DNA from: Streptomyces coelicoflavus
GTDB lineage: Bacteria > Actinomycetota > Actinomycetes > Streptomycetales > Streptomycetaceae
Assembly (NCBI RefSeq): GCF_003112555.1
Contig: NZ_BEWB01000015.1
Coordinates: 62,001-126,000 of the forward strand
Length of the DNA stretch: 64,000 bases
Reading direction: 5' to 3'
Shown: positions 56,805 through 64,000 of the stretch, piece after piece
Numbering within the stretch: position 1 is the first letter of the stretch
Layout of the letters: each line of letters begins with the position of its first letter
Notes under the pieces: generated by a model
Databases searched by the model: none
The model's input: only the letters and a program-made list of their open reading frames with translations
Told to the model about the DNA's origin: nothing
Translations under genes and position numbers: made by a program

Positions 56805-57227
56805 ATGGACCTCACCCTTCGTACGAGTTCCCTGCCGCACGACGATCCGGACGCCGCCCTCGCCTTCTACCGCGACGTCCTCGGCTTCGAAGTCCGCGGC
56901 GACGTGGGACGGGGCAGGACACGCTGGATCACGGTCGGCCCGGCCGGACGGCCGGACACGGCGCTGCTCCTGGCCCCGGTGGCCGCCGACCCCGCGCTCA
57001 CCGACGCGGAACGCGACACCGTCCTCGGGATGATGGCCAAGGGCACCTACGGCCGGGTCGTACTCGCCACCCCGGACCTCGACACCGTCTTCGACCGGGT
57101 GCAGGCGGCGGACGCCGAGGTCGTCCAGGAGCCGGTCCGGCAACCGCACGGGGTGCGCGACTGCGCGTTCCGCGATCCCGCGGGCAACCTGGTCCGCGTC
57201 CGGGAACTGCGCGCCGACGCCGGCTGA
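56805..57227 (+). CDS. VOC-superfamily protein (glyoxalase-like)
   Basis: 140 residues. TSSLPHDDPDAALAFYRDVLGFEVRGDVG opens the first VOC module and VRDCAFRDPAGNLVRVREL closes the second. Expressed from a possibly leaderless promoter and followed after 14 bases by an AraC-type gene. Function unknown; perhaps stress-related dioxygenase or resistance fold. Confidence 0.8.
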   Translation: MDLTLRTSSLPHDDPDAALAFYRDVLGFEVRGDVGRGRTRWITVGPAGRPDTALLLAPVAADPALTDAERDTVLGMMAKGTYGRVVLATPDLDTVFDRVQAADAEVVQEPVRQPHGVRDCAFRDPAGNLVRVRELRADAG

Positions 57228-57241
57228 GAGGGGCTGGACCC

Positions 57242-57712
57242 GTGTGTCACCCCGCATGGCGGCAGGCGCTGATCGCCGAGCAGCGCCTGCTGGACTTCGC
57301 ACGCCTGCGCCGCGTGCGCGACCGGATCGACCGGGAGTACGCGCGGCCGCTGGACGTCGAGGCGCTCGCGCGCGACGCGGGCATGCCGCCCGGGCAGCTC
57401 GCCCGGCGCTTTCTCGACGCCTACGGCCAGTCGCCGTACGCCTTCGTGACCGAGCGCCGGATCGAGCACGCGATGGCGCTGCTGCGGCACGGCGACCACG
57501 GCCCGGCCGAGCTGGGCCGCGCGGTCGGCTGCCCGTCGACGGCCGTGTTCGTCGCCCGCTTCACGGAGTCGGCCGGCATGCCGCCCGCGGAGTACCGGCG
57601 CCGCGCGGCCGCCGAAGCCTCCGGGCTGCCGTGGTGGCCGCTGCCGCCGCGGCGGCGTTCAGCACCGAGCAGGATCGGAGAAGCCCCGGCGAGCACCGCG
57701 GGGCTAGCGTGA
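57242..57712 (+). CDS. Short AraC-type DNA-binding protein
   Basis: 156 residues, GTG start (GAGAGGGG upstream). Almost only the AraC DNA-binding domain (about 20-115: DVEALARDAGMPPGQLARRFLDAYGQSPYAFV, RAVGCPSTAVFVARFTESAGMPPAEYRRR), with a short Pro/Arg tail. No ligand domain. It lies between two VOC genes that share a promoter motif; the second copy of that motif lies inside this gene's 3' end. Likely regulator of the VOC pair. Confidence 0.8.
   Translation: MCHPAWRQALIAEQRLLDFARLRRVRDRIDREYARPLDVEALARDAGMPPGQLARRFLDAYGQSPYAFVTERRIEHAMALLRHGDHGPAELGRAVGCPSTAVFVARFTESAGMPPAEYRRRAAAEASGLPWWPLPPRRRSAPSRIGEAPASTAGLA
57671..57710 (+). promoter_or_regulatory. Promoter copy 2 before a VOC gene
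   Basis: AGGATCGGAGAAGCCC at 57671-57686 and TAGCGT at 57705-57710, 7 bases before ATG 57718. It matches copy 1 base for base in both boxes, within the coding 3' end of the AraC-type gene. Confidence 0.6.
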
Positions 57713-57717
57713 ATGTC

Positions 57718-58350
57718 ATGACTTCCCTCACATCCGTCACCCTCGAAGTGGACGACCTCGCGGCCGCCGACCGCTTCTACACCGCCGCGTTCTCCCTGGG
57801 CCCGCAGGTACGGCTGCGGGCCTGCGACACGGCGACGAAAGGCTTCCGCGGGTTCACGATGTCGATCACGGTGTCCCAGCCGGCCGACGTCGACAGCTTC
57901 ATCGGCTCCGCCCTCGAGGCCGGCGCCACGACGCTGAAGCCGGCCGCGAAGTCCCTGTGGGGCTACGGCGGCGTCGTACAGGCCCCGGACGGCACCATCT
58001 GGAAGCTGGCGACCTCAGCGAAGAAGAACACCGGCCCCGCCACCCGGAAGATCGACGACCTCGTGCTCCTGCTGGGGGCCGAGGACGTCAAGGCGAGCAA
58101 GCAGTTCTACGTCGAGCGGGGCCTGACCGTGGCCAAGAGCTTCGGCGGCAAGTACGTCGAGTTCGCCTCCGACGAGTCGGGCCCCGTCAAGCTGGCGCTG
58201 TACAAGCGCCGGGGGCTGGCCAAGGACGTCGGGGTGCCCGAGGAGGGCGACGGCTCGCACCGGGTCGTGCTCGGCGGCACCTCCGGGGCCTTCACCGACC
58301 CGGACGGGTTCGCGTGGGAGCCCGCGACGGTGACGTCGCCCTCCGCCTGA
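57718..58350 (+). CDS. VOC-superfamily protein, two-module
   Basis: 210 residues from ATG 57718. Two VOC modules: SVTLEVDDLAAADRFYTAAFSLGPQ (about 5-29) and KIDDLVLLLGAEDVKASKQFYVERGLT (about 103-129); GYGGVVQAPDGTIWKLA and GAFTDPDGFAWEPA mark module ends. Longer than the 56805 protein. Likely cytosolic; role unknown. Confidence 0.8.
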   Translation: MTSLTSVTLEVDDLAAADRFYTAAFSLGPQVRLRACDTATKGFRGFTMSITVSQPADVDSFIGSALEAGATTLKPAAKSLWGYGGVVQAPDGTIWKLATSAKKNTGPATRKIDDLVLLLGAEDVKASKQFYVERGLTVAKSFGGKYVEFASDESGPVKLALYKRRGLAKDVGVPEEGDGSHRVVLGGTSGAFTDPDGFAWEPATVTSPSA

Positions 58351-58367
58351 AAGCCGGGGGCGGCAGA

Positions 58368-58428
58368 ACACGGACGAGCCCACCGAGCGGTGCCGGTCGC
58401 GGGCACCGCGCGGTGGGCTCGTCCGTGT
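58368..58428. terminator. Nested hairpin terminator
   Basis: Outer stem 58368-58385 with 58411-58428 (18 bp, ACACGGACGAG... with ...CTCGTCCGTGT); an inner stem GGTGCC/GGCACC lies in the loop. Between the convergent VOC and neocarzinostatin-like genes. Confidence 0.82.
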
Positions 58429-58474
58429 CTCCGTGCGCTGGGCGCTGGACGCTGAGCGCTGGACGCAGGACGCC

Positions 58475-58891
58475 TCAGCCGAAGGAGATACCGGCGCCGA
58501 CCGGGCCGGTGCCGTCCTGGTAGGCGACCAGCTGGCACTGCTGCGTGGCGCAGTCCACGGTCACGGGGGTGCCGGTGCCGGTGCTCCAGTCGGTGGCGGT
58601 GAACTCCCGGCGCACGGTGTAGGCGGCGCTGAAGCCACCGTCGGCGCCGACGGTGGCCGTCACCAGCGTGTCGGTGCACGTGGTGTTCTCCCGGCACTGC
58701 GACACGGCGACCTCGGTGCCCGCCGGGAAGCCGGTGCCGGTCACGGTCACGGACTGGCCGTCGGACAGGCCGCTGCCGGGCGAGACCGCCAGGGCCGGGG
58801 CCGCGGAGGCCGGGACCGCCGAGAAGGCGAGGGCGGCAGCGGCGGCGGCGCCCAGCAGGCCGGACTTGGTCAGGCGCGAGCGGATCTGCAT
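58475..58891 (-). CDS. Neocarzinostatin-family secreted apoprotein-like protein
   Basis: 138 residues. Sec signal peptide (about 1-30, ending SASA-type AVPASAA). The mature domain is an immunoglobulin-like beta sandwich: LAVSPGSGLSDGQSVTVTGTGFPAG, then VTVDCATQQCQLVAYQ and GPVGAGISFG. Four Cys in two pairs (QCRENTTC, DCATQQC), as in neocarzinostatin. Enediyne apoproteins bind a chromophore; many Streptomyces carry relatives with no enediyne. No enediyne PKS is in the window. It could sequester a hydrophobic product or be unrelated. Confidence 0.85.
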   Translation of the reverse strand: MQIRSRLTKSGLLGAAAAAALAFSAVPASAAPALAVSPGSGLSDGQSVTVTGTGFPAGTEVAVSQCRENTTCTDTLVTATVGADGGFSAAYTVRREFTATDWSTGTGTPVTVDCATQQCQLVAYQDGTGPVGAGISFG

Positions 58892-59481
58892 GTTCGTCTC
58901 CCCAATGGGTGCGGTATGCGGAACGGCGCGTTCAGATGATCACGCCTCACCCAGAGTCGACCGGAACGCATGAGACCGGCTCGAGAACCGCTTGAGACCC
59001 TGCGGACACGCGGTCGGGCCCGTCACCGCCGCCCGGACTGACACCCGAGCTTGGGCCACCTGGACGCCCGGTGTTGGCACCAGCCACAGAACGGAAGCCC
59101 CGACACGGGAGCGCCGAAACTCGACGTGCGGAGGCACCGGAGCTGCACGGCCCCCCGGGCCGGGCGGCGGAACCACCCACCGACACCAGCCACGCTTCCC
59201 TGCTTTTGATCGTCACGGCCGAAACCGCCCGAGACTCAGAGCCGCTGCTGCTGTCCACGACCGGCACCGGACCACGGCGCCGCACGCGAAGCGAGCTCAA
59301 CCACGGGTATCGGTTCCCTCGTTCGGATGATTTTTCGAGTCGCCAGGCTCACTGCTGCCAGCTGCTTGTGCTGCGCACAGCACCGCAGGCCGGGAGGGTT
59401 CGGGGGGGGGGAGCCGGGCCTCTCCTTATATATAAGAGGGCCCCGCGCTAAAACCGCCTCTGACCTGGGCCGATGCAAACC

Positions 59482-59509
59482 CGTTTGTTCTAGATATCTA
59501 GAACAAACG
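59482..59509. promoter_or_regulatory. 28-bp perfect palindrome
   Basis: CGTTTGTTCTAGAT followed at once by its exact reverse complement. Much more AT-rich than the surroundings. First of three related palindromes before a RepL-like gene; candidate operator or replication iteron. Confidence 0.7.
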
Positions 59510-59518
59510 CGTCCTGAG

Positions 59519-59538
59519 TGTTCTAGATATCTAGAACA
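59519..59538. promoter_or_regulatory. 20-bp perfect palindrome
   Basis: TGTTCTAGAT and its exact reverse complement, 37 bases after the centre of the first copy, carrying the same core. Confidence 0.7.
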
Positions 59539-59584
59539 AACGCCCCTTAAAGCTGACGGGTCGTCAGGTACCTGTGAAACAGCG

Positions 59585-59608
59585 TTTGTTCTGCTCTCCC
59601 AGAACAAA
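59585..59608. promoter_or_regulatory. Third TTTGTTCTG inverted repeat
   Basis: TTTGTTCTG (59585-59593), 6 bases, CAGAACAAA (59600-59608). Same arms as the two palindromes upstream but with a spacer. It lies about 65 bases before the ATG of the winged-helix gene, near the expected promoter. Confidence 0.65.
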
Positions 59609-59672
59609 TCGGTTCACCTGGTGCTACCGTCCCCTCGAAAACGTTGATCGTCTCCGGAGGAGGACCGTGCCG

Positions 59673-60293
59673 ATGGAGCAGCTGCCGATCGTCCGCCCCG
59701 GCGAGTGCGTTGTGGCACGATCGGACGGCAGAGGCGGCCTGGTCCTGGGTGTGGAGAAGGTCAGGGGCCGCGAGTTCGCCGCGAGCGCGGAGTGCAGCGG
59801 CTACGTGCTGGATGCCCGGCTGCTGATGGACGTCCTCGGTGGCCTCAAGATGCCCGGCTCGTGGTTCCAGGTATGGTGCAAGCTCGTGGCGCTGCAGAAC
59901 GCCAACCGCGCCGACGACCAGTTCCGGACCGCCGCTCGCGGCTTCGTGAAGACCAGCCAGCGTGACCTCCAGGAACGCTGCAAGCTGTCGGCGGCCTCCG
60001 TGAACGAGGCGTCGCGGTTCTTCGCACACATCGGCTGGATGCGCACCGCCAAACGCGGCGTCCTCCAGCTGAACCCGTGGCTCACGGTGGCCGGCACCTC
60101 CGGCGAGCAGGAGAAGTGGCAGGCGCTGTGGAACAGCGCGAAGGGCCCTGCCTGCATCATCCCGCACGCCGACTACCCCACCGAGTGGCGCCGGGCACGC
60201 GTGACGGAGAAGAAGGCCGCAGAGTCCGCTCGCCGCAAGGAGAAGGTTGTTACGCTCCGACAGCGGTGGCCCCTGCGCAAGCTGAGCGCATGA
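59673..60293 (+). CDS. Winged-helix protein resembling RepL-type replication/regulatory proteins
   Basis: 206 residues from ATG 59673 (GGAGGAGG 9 bases upstream; GTG 59667 is too close). The centre holds a helix-turn-helix: FVKTSQRDLQERCKLSAASVNEASRFFAHIGWMRTAKRGVLQLNPWLT (about 90-138), resembling the RepL/MarR pattern with a wing ending in xxLNPxL. A basic C-terminus (EKKAAESARRKEKVV) follows. Together with the palindromes upstream it looks like a plasmid-type initiator or an autoregulated repressor. Confidence 0.6.
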   Translation: MEQLPIVRPGECVVARSDGRGGLVLGVEKVRGREFAASAECSGYVLDARLLMDVLGGLKMPGSWFQVWCKLVALQNANRADDQFRTAARGFVKTSQRDLQERCKLSAASVNEASRFFAHIGWMRTAKRGVLQLNPWLTVAGTSGEQEKWQALWNSAKGPACIIPHADYPTEWRRARVTEKKAAESARRKEKVVTLRQRWPLRKLSA

Positions 60294-60351
60294 CTCCGCG
60301 CCGCATATCCTCAAGACGCAGCGTCGACCCGACCGGAAGCGGTGACGCCTC

Positions 60352-60771
60352 GTGAGCAGCTCCTACGCACCCAGCCCTCCCACAGAGGCGCCCCTCACGA
60401 TCGCTCGTGACGCCCTGCGCCTCCTGTCCCTGGTCGACATCACCACCGCCGGCCGACGCGTTCTGGACCAACTGCTGTACCTGAGTGACCCGGAGACCGG
60501 TACGGCCGGAATCAGCCAGAACGAGATGTGCGCCGAGCTGGGCGCGAGCAAGCCGACCGTCAACCGCGGCTTCAAGGAGCTCCGCGCGTGCGGACTCGCC
60601 TGGAGTCTGGAGGATGGTCTCTACCAGCTCCACCCGCTTCTGACCGGCGGCGCGATCTCCTCCCCCGTCGCACACGTCCCGGAGATCAAGGCCGCCGACC
60701 CCGGACGCTTCACCGAACAGCGACGCGCCCGCTTCGCTGCTCAGACGGCCAACCTCGCCCTCACCGGCTGA
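60352..60771 (+). CDS. Winged-helix protein, relative of the 59673 product
   Basis: 139 residues, GTG start. HTH segment SQNEMCAELGASKPTVNRGFKELRACGLAWSLEDGLYQLHPLLTGG (about 60-105) follows the same layout as its upstream neighbour (NPWL versus HPLL at the wing end). The N-terminus DALRLLSLVDITTAGRRVLDQLLYL could be a dimer helix. Adjacent paralogues of this type suggest an accessory-element module. Confidence 0.6.
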   Translation: MSSSYAPSPPTEAPLTIARDALRLLSLVDITTAGRRVLDQLLYLSDPETGTAGISQNEMCAELGASKPTVNRGFKELRACGLAWSLEDGLYQLHPLLTGGAISSPVAHVPEIKAADPGRFTEQRRARFAAQTANLALTG

Positions 60772-60829
60772 GGGGGCACCACAGTCACTCATCAGTTCCA
60801 GCCCGCAAGCTGAACCCGCCCTTGCAGCG

Positions 60830-61459
60830 TCACCGGCACGCCGGCGCGAGCGTGGCGATTCCCGGCCCGTCAAGATCCTCCAGCGCCACCCGTCGCCCGG
60901 AGACGGCCAGCAGCAGGGAAAGCGCGGGTCCCCTGACTTCCGGACCGTCTCCGATGGACAGGTCGGTGTCCACTGCCGTGAGCCGGACACGGGCTGTCAG
61001 CTCCTTGGCGCCGCCGAAAAACGCAGGAGTACGAGCCTGCAGGCGCAGCGATCGGGCGACAGCCTCAGGCGGGTAGGAGCGGGTGAGTCCCAACGGCCTG
61101 CGGATGTCCTCACCGTGGACGACCTCCTCGACGAGCCGGCTGTCCAGGGGCGCCGGAGGGGTCGACCTCCGCGACGCCACCTGACGAAGCCGCTGCAACG
61201 TCTCCTGCGGTGAGGCACCACGCTCACGTTCCACAACGCGTGCGTTCTGACGGTCGAAGTCGAGCCGCTCCCGGACCAGGCCGACCACGAAACCGAGGCG
61301 TGTCGTCCGAGCCGAGCCGACCAGATGGGCGGCCACGTCATGCACGGTCCACCCCTCACAAAGCGACGGCTGCCCCCAGCGCTCGTCATCGAGGTGCGCG
61401 AGGTCGTCAATCAGCGCCGCACGCTCCGCATGCACCATCGGCCAGACATCGTTGTTCAT
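60830..61459 (-). CDS. Maleylpyruvate isomerase/DinB-family mycothiol-type protein
   Basis: 209 residues from ATG 61459 (AAGGAG upstream). N-terminal four-helix metal-binding domain: LIDDLAHLDDERWGQPSLCEGWTVHDVAAHLVGSA with the His ligands, and VEEVVHGEDIRRPLG. The family includes mycothiol-dependent isomerases and transferases. It ends close to the convergent winged-helix gene. Confidence 0.8.
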   Translation of the reverse strand: MNNDVWPMVHAERAALIDDLAHLDDERWGQPSLCEGWTVHDVAAHLVGSARTTRLGFVVGLVRERLDFDRQNARVVERERGASPQETLQRLRQVASRRSTPPAPLDSRLVEEVVHGEDIRRPLGLTRSYPPEAVARSLRLQARTPAFFGGAKELTARVRLTAVDTDLSIGDGPEVRGPALSLLLAVSGRRVALEDLDGPGIATLAPACR

Positions 61460-61721
61460 TGGCTTCTCCTTCACACACCCACAGTTCGCCCCCGTGGGAC
61501 TCCCGGCAACACGGGAACTCATCGCTCGGTGACCGGGACCAAACCTCGCGCTCCTCGCGCTGATGGGGGCGTCTGCCGCAGCGTGTATCGGAGATGGGGG
61601 GCCGTTCGCCGGCAACCCACAGGCCCTGTGCCGAGCGGCTGCTCGGATTCAGGACCGTCTCACCCCGCACCGTCACCCCTCGGCAGGGGCCCCCGCAATC
61701 TGCGTCTTCAAAAGCACGCTC

Positions 61722-62510
61722 TTACGGATTGCCCAGCATGAAACCCACGCCCCGCACGGTCACGACCCACCCGCTGTCGCCGAGCTTGCCGCGCAGGCTG
61801 CTGACGTGGGTGTCGACGGTGCGGCGGGACCAGGAGTCGCCCCAGACCTGCTGGAGCAGCCGCTTGCGGGGGACGACCGTGTCCGGGTGCGAGGCGAGCA
61901 CGCACAGCAGGTCGAACTCCTTGCGGGTCAGGGCGACCTCCTCGCCGCCGACCAGGACCTCGCGGGAACCCACGTCGATGTGCAGGCGGCCGTGCCGGAT
62001 CTCGCGGGCGGCGGCCGGCTGCCACGCGGCCCGGCGCATCACGGCCTCGATACGGGCCATCAGCTCGCGCAGGCCGTACGGCTTGGCGACGTAGTCGTCG
62101 GCGCCCGCCTGGAGGCCGAGGACGCAGTCCAGTTCGGAGGCGCGGGCGGTGACGATGATGACGGGGACCCGGCTGACGGCGCGCAGGGCGCGGCAGACCT
62201 CCAGGCCGTCCAGGTCGGGCAGTTCGAGGTCGAGGAGGACCAGGTCGGCGTCCTCGTGGACACGCAGCACGTCCTGGCCGCGCCGGACGCCGAGGGCCTC
62301 GTGGCCGTGCCGGCGCAACTGGGTGACCAGGGAGTCGGCACAGGCGGTGTCGGCGTCGACGACCAGGACCCGCCGGCCGGAGGGCATCGGCACGGCCGCG
62401 CCGTGACCGGTGACGGCCGGCTCGCGCTCCCCCGCGGGCCGCGGGACGGCCGGGGCGGACCCGGCGGGCGGGCGGACGTCGAGCAGCGCCTGTGCCGATG
62501 TGTGGGTCAT
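61722..62510 (-). CDS. OmpR/PhoB-family response regulator
   Basis: 262 residues. N-terminal ~45 residues are a low-complexity extension; the receiver domain begins at GRRVLVVDADTACADSL, phospho-acceptor Asp in LVLLDLELPDLDG, Lys in VAKPYGLREL. C-terminal winged helix: GEEVALTRKEFDLLCVLA and RRTVDTHVSSLRGKLG. No histidine kinase gene is adjacent, so it may be an orphan or use a distant kinase. GGGGGAGGG precedes the ATG. Confidence 0.9.
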   Translation of the reverse strand: MTHTSAQALLDVRPPAGSAPAVPRPAGEREPAVTGHGAAVPMPSGRRVLVVDADTACADSLVTQLRRHGHEALGVRRGQDVLRVHEDADLVLLDLELPDLDGLEVCRALRAVSRVPVIIVTARASELDCVLGLQAGADDYVAKPYGLRELMARIEAVMRRAAWQPAAAREIRHGRLHIDVGSREVLVGGEEVALTRKEFDLLCVLASHPDTVVPRKRLLQQVWGDSWSRRTVDTHVSSLRGKLGDSGWVVTVRGVGFMLGNP

Positions 62511-62623
62511 GCCCTCCCCCGTGGTCCGGTCCTCGGCGCGGGCCCGGAGCCCGCCCCGACAGTGAATCTAGGCAAGCACGGTCGAGCCCCGGTACAGCCG
62601 TGCTGACCCGGCGGGGCCGGTGG

Positions 62624-63028
62624 CTACGGGTTGCGGACCCAGGCCGACTCGTGGCGGGTGAAGCCGATGTGGGGGTAGTAGTCGACGGCCGCCGGGGCCG
62701 AGAGGAGGACGAGTTTGGCGGCCGGGGCCTGGTCGTGGGTGGCGTCGAGGAGGGCGCGGCCGATGCCCGAGCGCTGGTGCTCGCGGACGACGGCGATGTC
62801 GGAGACGTAGGTGACGTAGGAGAAGTCGGAGACGGCGCGGACGATGCCCAGCAGGGTGCCGTCGTCGTCGCGGGCGACGAGGACGAGGTTGGCGTTCGCG
62901 ACCATGGCCGCGAACCTGTCCCGGTCCTCGACCGGGCGGCGTTCGCCGAGGCCGGAGGCGTGGTAGACGCCGAGGACCTCGTCCAGGTCGAGAGCGGCGC
63001 CCTCGACGCGCTCAGTCTTCCAGCTCAC
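62624..63028 (-). CDS. GNAT-family N-acetyltransferase
   Basis: 134 residues. GNAT fold with acetyl-CoA motif VVREHQRSGIGRALL (Q/R-x-x-G-x-G) and YPHIGFTRHESAW at the end. Substrate unknown. Overlaps the 3' end of purB by 17 bases and probably is cotranscribed with it. Confidence 0.88.
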   Translation of the reverse strand: MSWKTERVEGAALDLDEVLGVYHASGLGERRPVEDRDRFAAMVANANLVLVARDDDGTLLGIVRAVSDFSYVTYVSDIAVVREHQRSGIGRALLDATHDQAPAAKLVLLSAPAAVDYYPHIGFTRHESAWVRNP

Positions 63029-64000
63029 GGAGCTTCTCCAATCGGGTGCGGATCACGTCGTGGTGGACCAGGAAGCGCTCGGGGCCGAGGCGGGCGGGGG
63101 CGATGCCCTCCTTGGCCAGGGACGCGCCGAAGTGCTCGCCCGTCGCCAGCGTACGGTTGGCCGCGGCCTGCACGCCGCGGTAGGCGCGTTCGCGTTCCAT
63201 GCCGCCGCCGAGGAGGTCGGCCAGGACCGCGGAACTGTGCACGAGCCCGTCGGTCTGGTCGACGTGGGCGCGCATCCGGTCGGCGTCGACGCGGAGCGAG
63301 GCCACCAGGTCGGCCGCCCGGGTCACCTGGAAGTGGCCCGCGCAGAGGCTGTCGGGCAGGATCACCCGCTCCACGGACTGGTGGGCGAGGTCGCGTTCGT
63401 GCCAGAGCGCCACGTTCTCCAGGGCGGTGTCGGCGTAGCCGCGCAGCAGCCGGGCCAGTCCGCACAGGCGTTCGCTGGTGGTGGGGTTGCGCTTGTGCGG
63501 CATGGCGCTGGAGCCCTGGTAGGCGCCGGTGCGCCGCTCCTCGACCTCGCGGACCTCGGTGCGCTGCAACAGCCGCATTTCCAGGGCGAGTTGTTCCACG
63601 CAGGCGCCCAGCACGGCCACCGCCTGGAGGAGCTGGGCGTGCCGGTCGCGGGCGACGACCTGGCTGGGCGCGGGCTCGGCGGCCAGCCCCAGGGCGGAGA
63701 GGACGTGCTCCTCGACCCGCGGGTCGATCAGCGCGTAGGTGCCGACGGAGCCGGAGACGGTGCCGACGGCGACGGCCTCGCGGGCGGCGGCGAGCCGGGC
63801 CAGCGAGCGGTCGACGGCGAAGGCGTGCCCGGCGAGCTTGTGGCCGAAGGTGGTGGGCTCGGCGTGCACACCGTGGGTGCGGCCCACCGTCACGGTGTCC
63901 CAGTGTTCCAGGGCCCGTTCGGTCAGGACCCGGCGCAGCCGCCGCGCGGCACCGGTGAGCAGGTCGGCGGCGCCGGCCAGGGTGTGGCCGAGCGCGGTGT
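63012..64000 (-). CDS. purB: Adenylosuccinate lyase, C-terminal part
   Basis: About 330 residues up to the window edge; the N-terminus lies outside. Purine biosynthesis enzyme: TVGRTHGVHAEPTTFGHKLAGHA, fumarate-lyase signature SSAMPHKRNP and ALWHERDLAHQSVERVILPDS. Core metabolism, marking ordinary chromosome beyond the accessory region. Confidence 0.92.
   Translation of the reverse strand, partial: TALGHTLAGAADLLTGAARRLRRVLTERALEHWDTVTVGRTHGVHAEPTTFGHKLAGHAFAVDRSLARLAAAREAVAVGTVSGSVGTYALIDPRVEEHVLSALGLAAEPAPSQVVARDRHAQLLQAVAVLGACVEQLALEMRLLQRTEVREVEERRTGAYQGSSAMPHKRNPTTSERLCGLARLLRGYADTALENVALWHERDLAHQSVERVILPDSLCAGHFQVTRAADLVASLRVDADRMRAHVDQTDGLVHSSAVLADLLGGGMERERAYRGVQAAANRTLATGEHFGASLAKEGIAPARLGPERFLVHHDVIRTRLEKLRELED

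Larger units (their letters stand above)
58892..59672. other. Long non-coding region with palindromes and a G-run
   Basis: About 780 bases without a convincing gene. It contains a promoter region for the neocarzinostatin-like gene, a run of ten G at about 59403, then an A/T-rich hairpin-like stretch around 59415-59450 (CTCCTTATATATAAGAGG), and three TTTGTTCT-based palindromes (59482 to 59608). The second half has lower GC than the rest of the window, a sign of a different origin. Confidence 0.6.

Noticed and set aside
1..64000. tRNA, rRNA or att-type direct repeats
   Set aside because: None recognised by eye on either strand; absence is not proof because no covariance search was run.

Overview
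The window is high-GC actinobacterial DNA, almost certainly Streptomyces: coding regions are dense and GC-rich, GTG and occasional TTG starts are common, many neighbouring genes overlap as ATGA or GTGA, and the families present (StrR/ParB-like regulator, CysDN, neocarzinostatin-like protein, mycothiol-type enzymes) are typical of the genus.

Layout. 1-3340 is the left flank: the first bases of a divergent TetR gene with its operators, a DUF1772 membrane protein, a hypothetical protein, a tyrosine-recombinase-like integrase and a VapBC-like toxin-antitoxin pair. About 3400-54240 is one large specialised-metabolite gene cluster. It opens with a type II PKS ketosynthase pair (KS-alpha/KS-beta), a type II thioesterase and an unusual condensation-domain protein. 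Next come a partial sulfate-assimilation operon (cysC-cysD-cysN-ssuABC) that can make PAPS, an FAD protein, an ABC exporter and a Tat-exported multicopper oxidase. Then follow two glycosyltransferases, deoxysugar genes (rmlA, 3-ketoreductase, 3,5-epimerase), a sulfotransferase, an O-methyltransferase, reductases, three flavin monooxygenases and a HemY-like oxidase. A minus-strand operon follows that starts with a 29-residue peptide gene and continues with two SUMF1/FGE-fold proteins, a 2-oxoglutarate oxygenase and an MFS exporter. The cluster ends with a third glycosyltransferase, an unusual secreted alpha/beta hydrolase, rmlB, a 2,3-dehydratase, a glutamine-amidotransferase-like protein, an ABC-2 exporter pair and the StrR-type regulator (54351). 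After it come two AraC-type regulators, two VOC proteins, a neocarzinostatin-like protein, perfect AT-rich palindromes with two RepL-like winged-helix genes, and core genes (response regulator, GNAT, purB).

How it works together (inference). The product looks like a glycosylated, probably sulfated and methylated, heavily oxidised aromatic or hybrid metabolite carrying a 2,6-dideoxysugar. The StrR-like regulator probably controls five divergent promoters: each has a GTTCRA-type inverted repeat with the N11 spacing of StrR/NovG sites. No acyl carrier protein, polyketide ketoreductase or cyclase is visible, so chain assembly must borrow parts from elsewhere or run differently.

Most interesting: (1) the peptide/FGE-like/2OG-oxygenase/MFS operon, with a strong hairpin between peptide and enzymes, which looks like an uncharacterised peptide-maturation cassette nested in the polyketide cluster; (2) two homologous ~95-nt leaders with covarying stems and a possible pseudoknot next to the ribosome site; (3) the five-site StrR-like regulon; (4) several enzymes with replaced catalytic residues.
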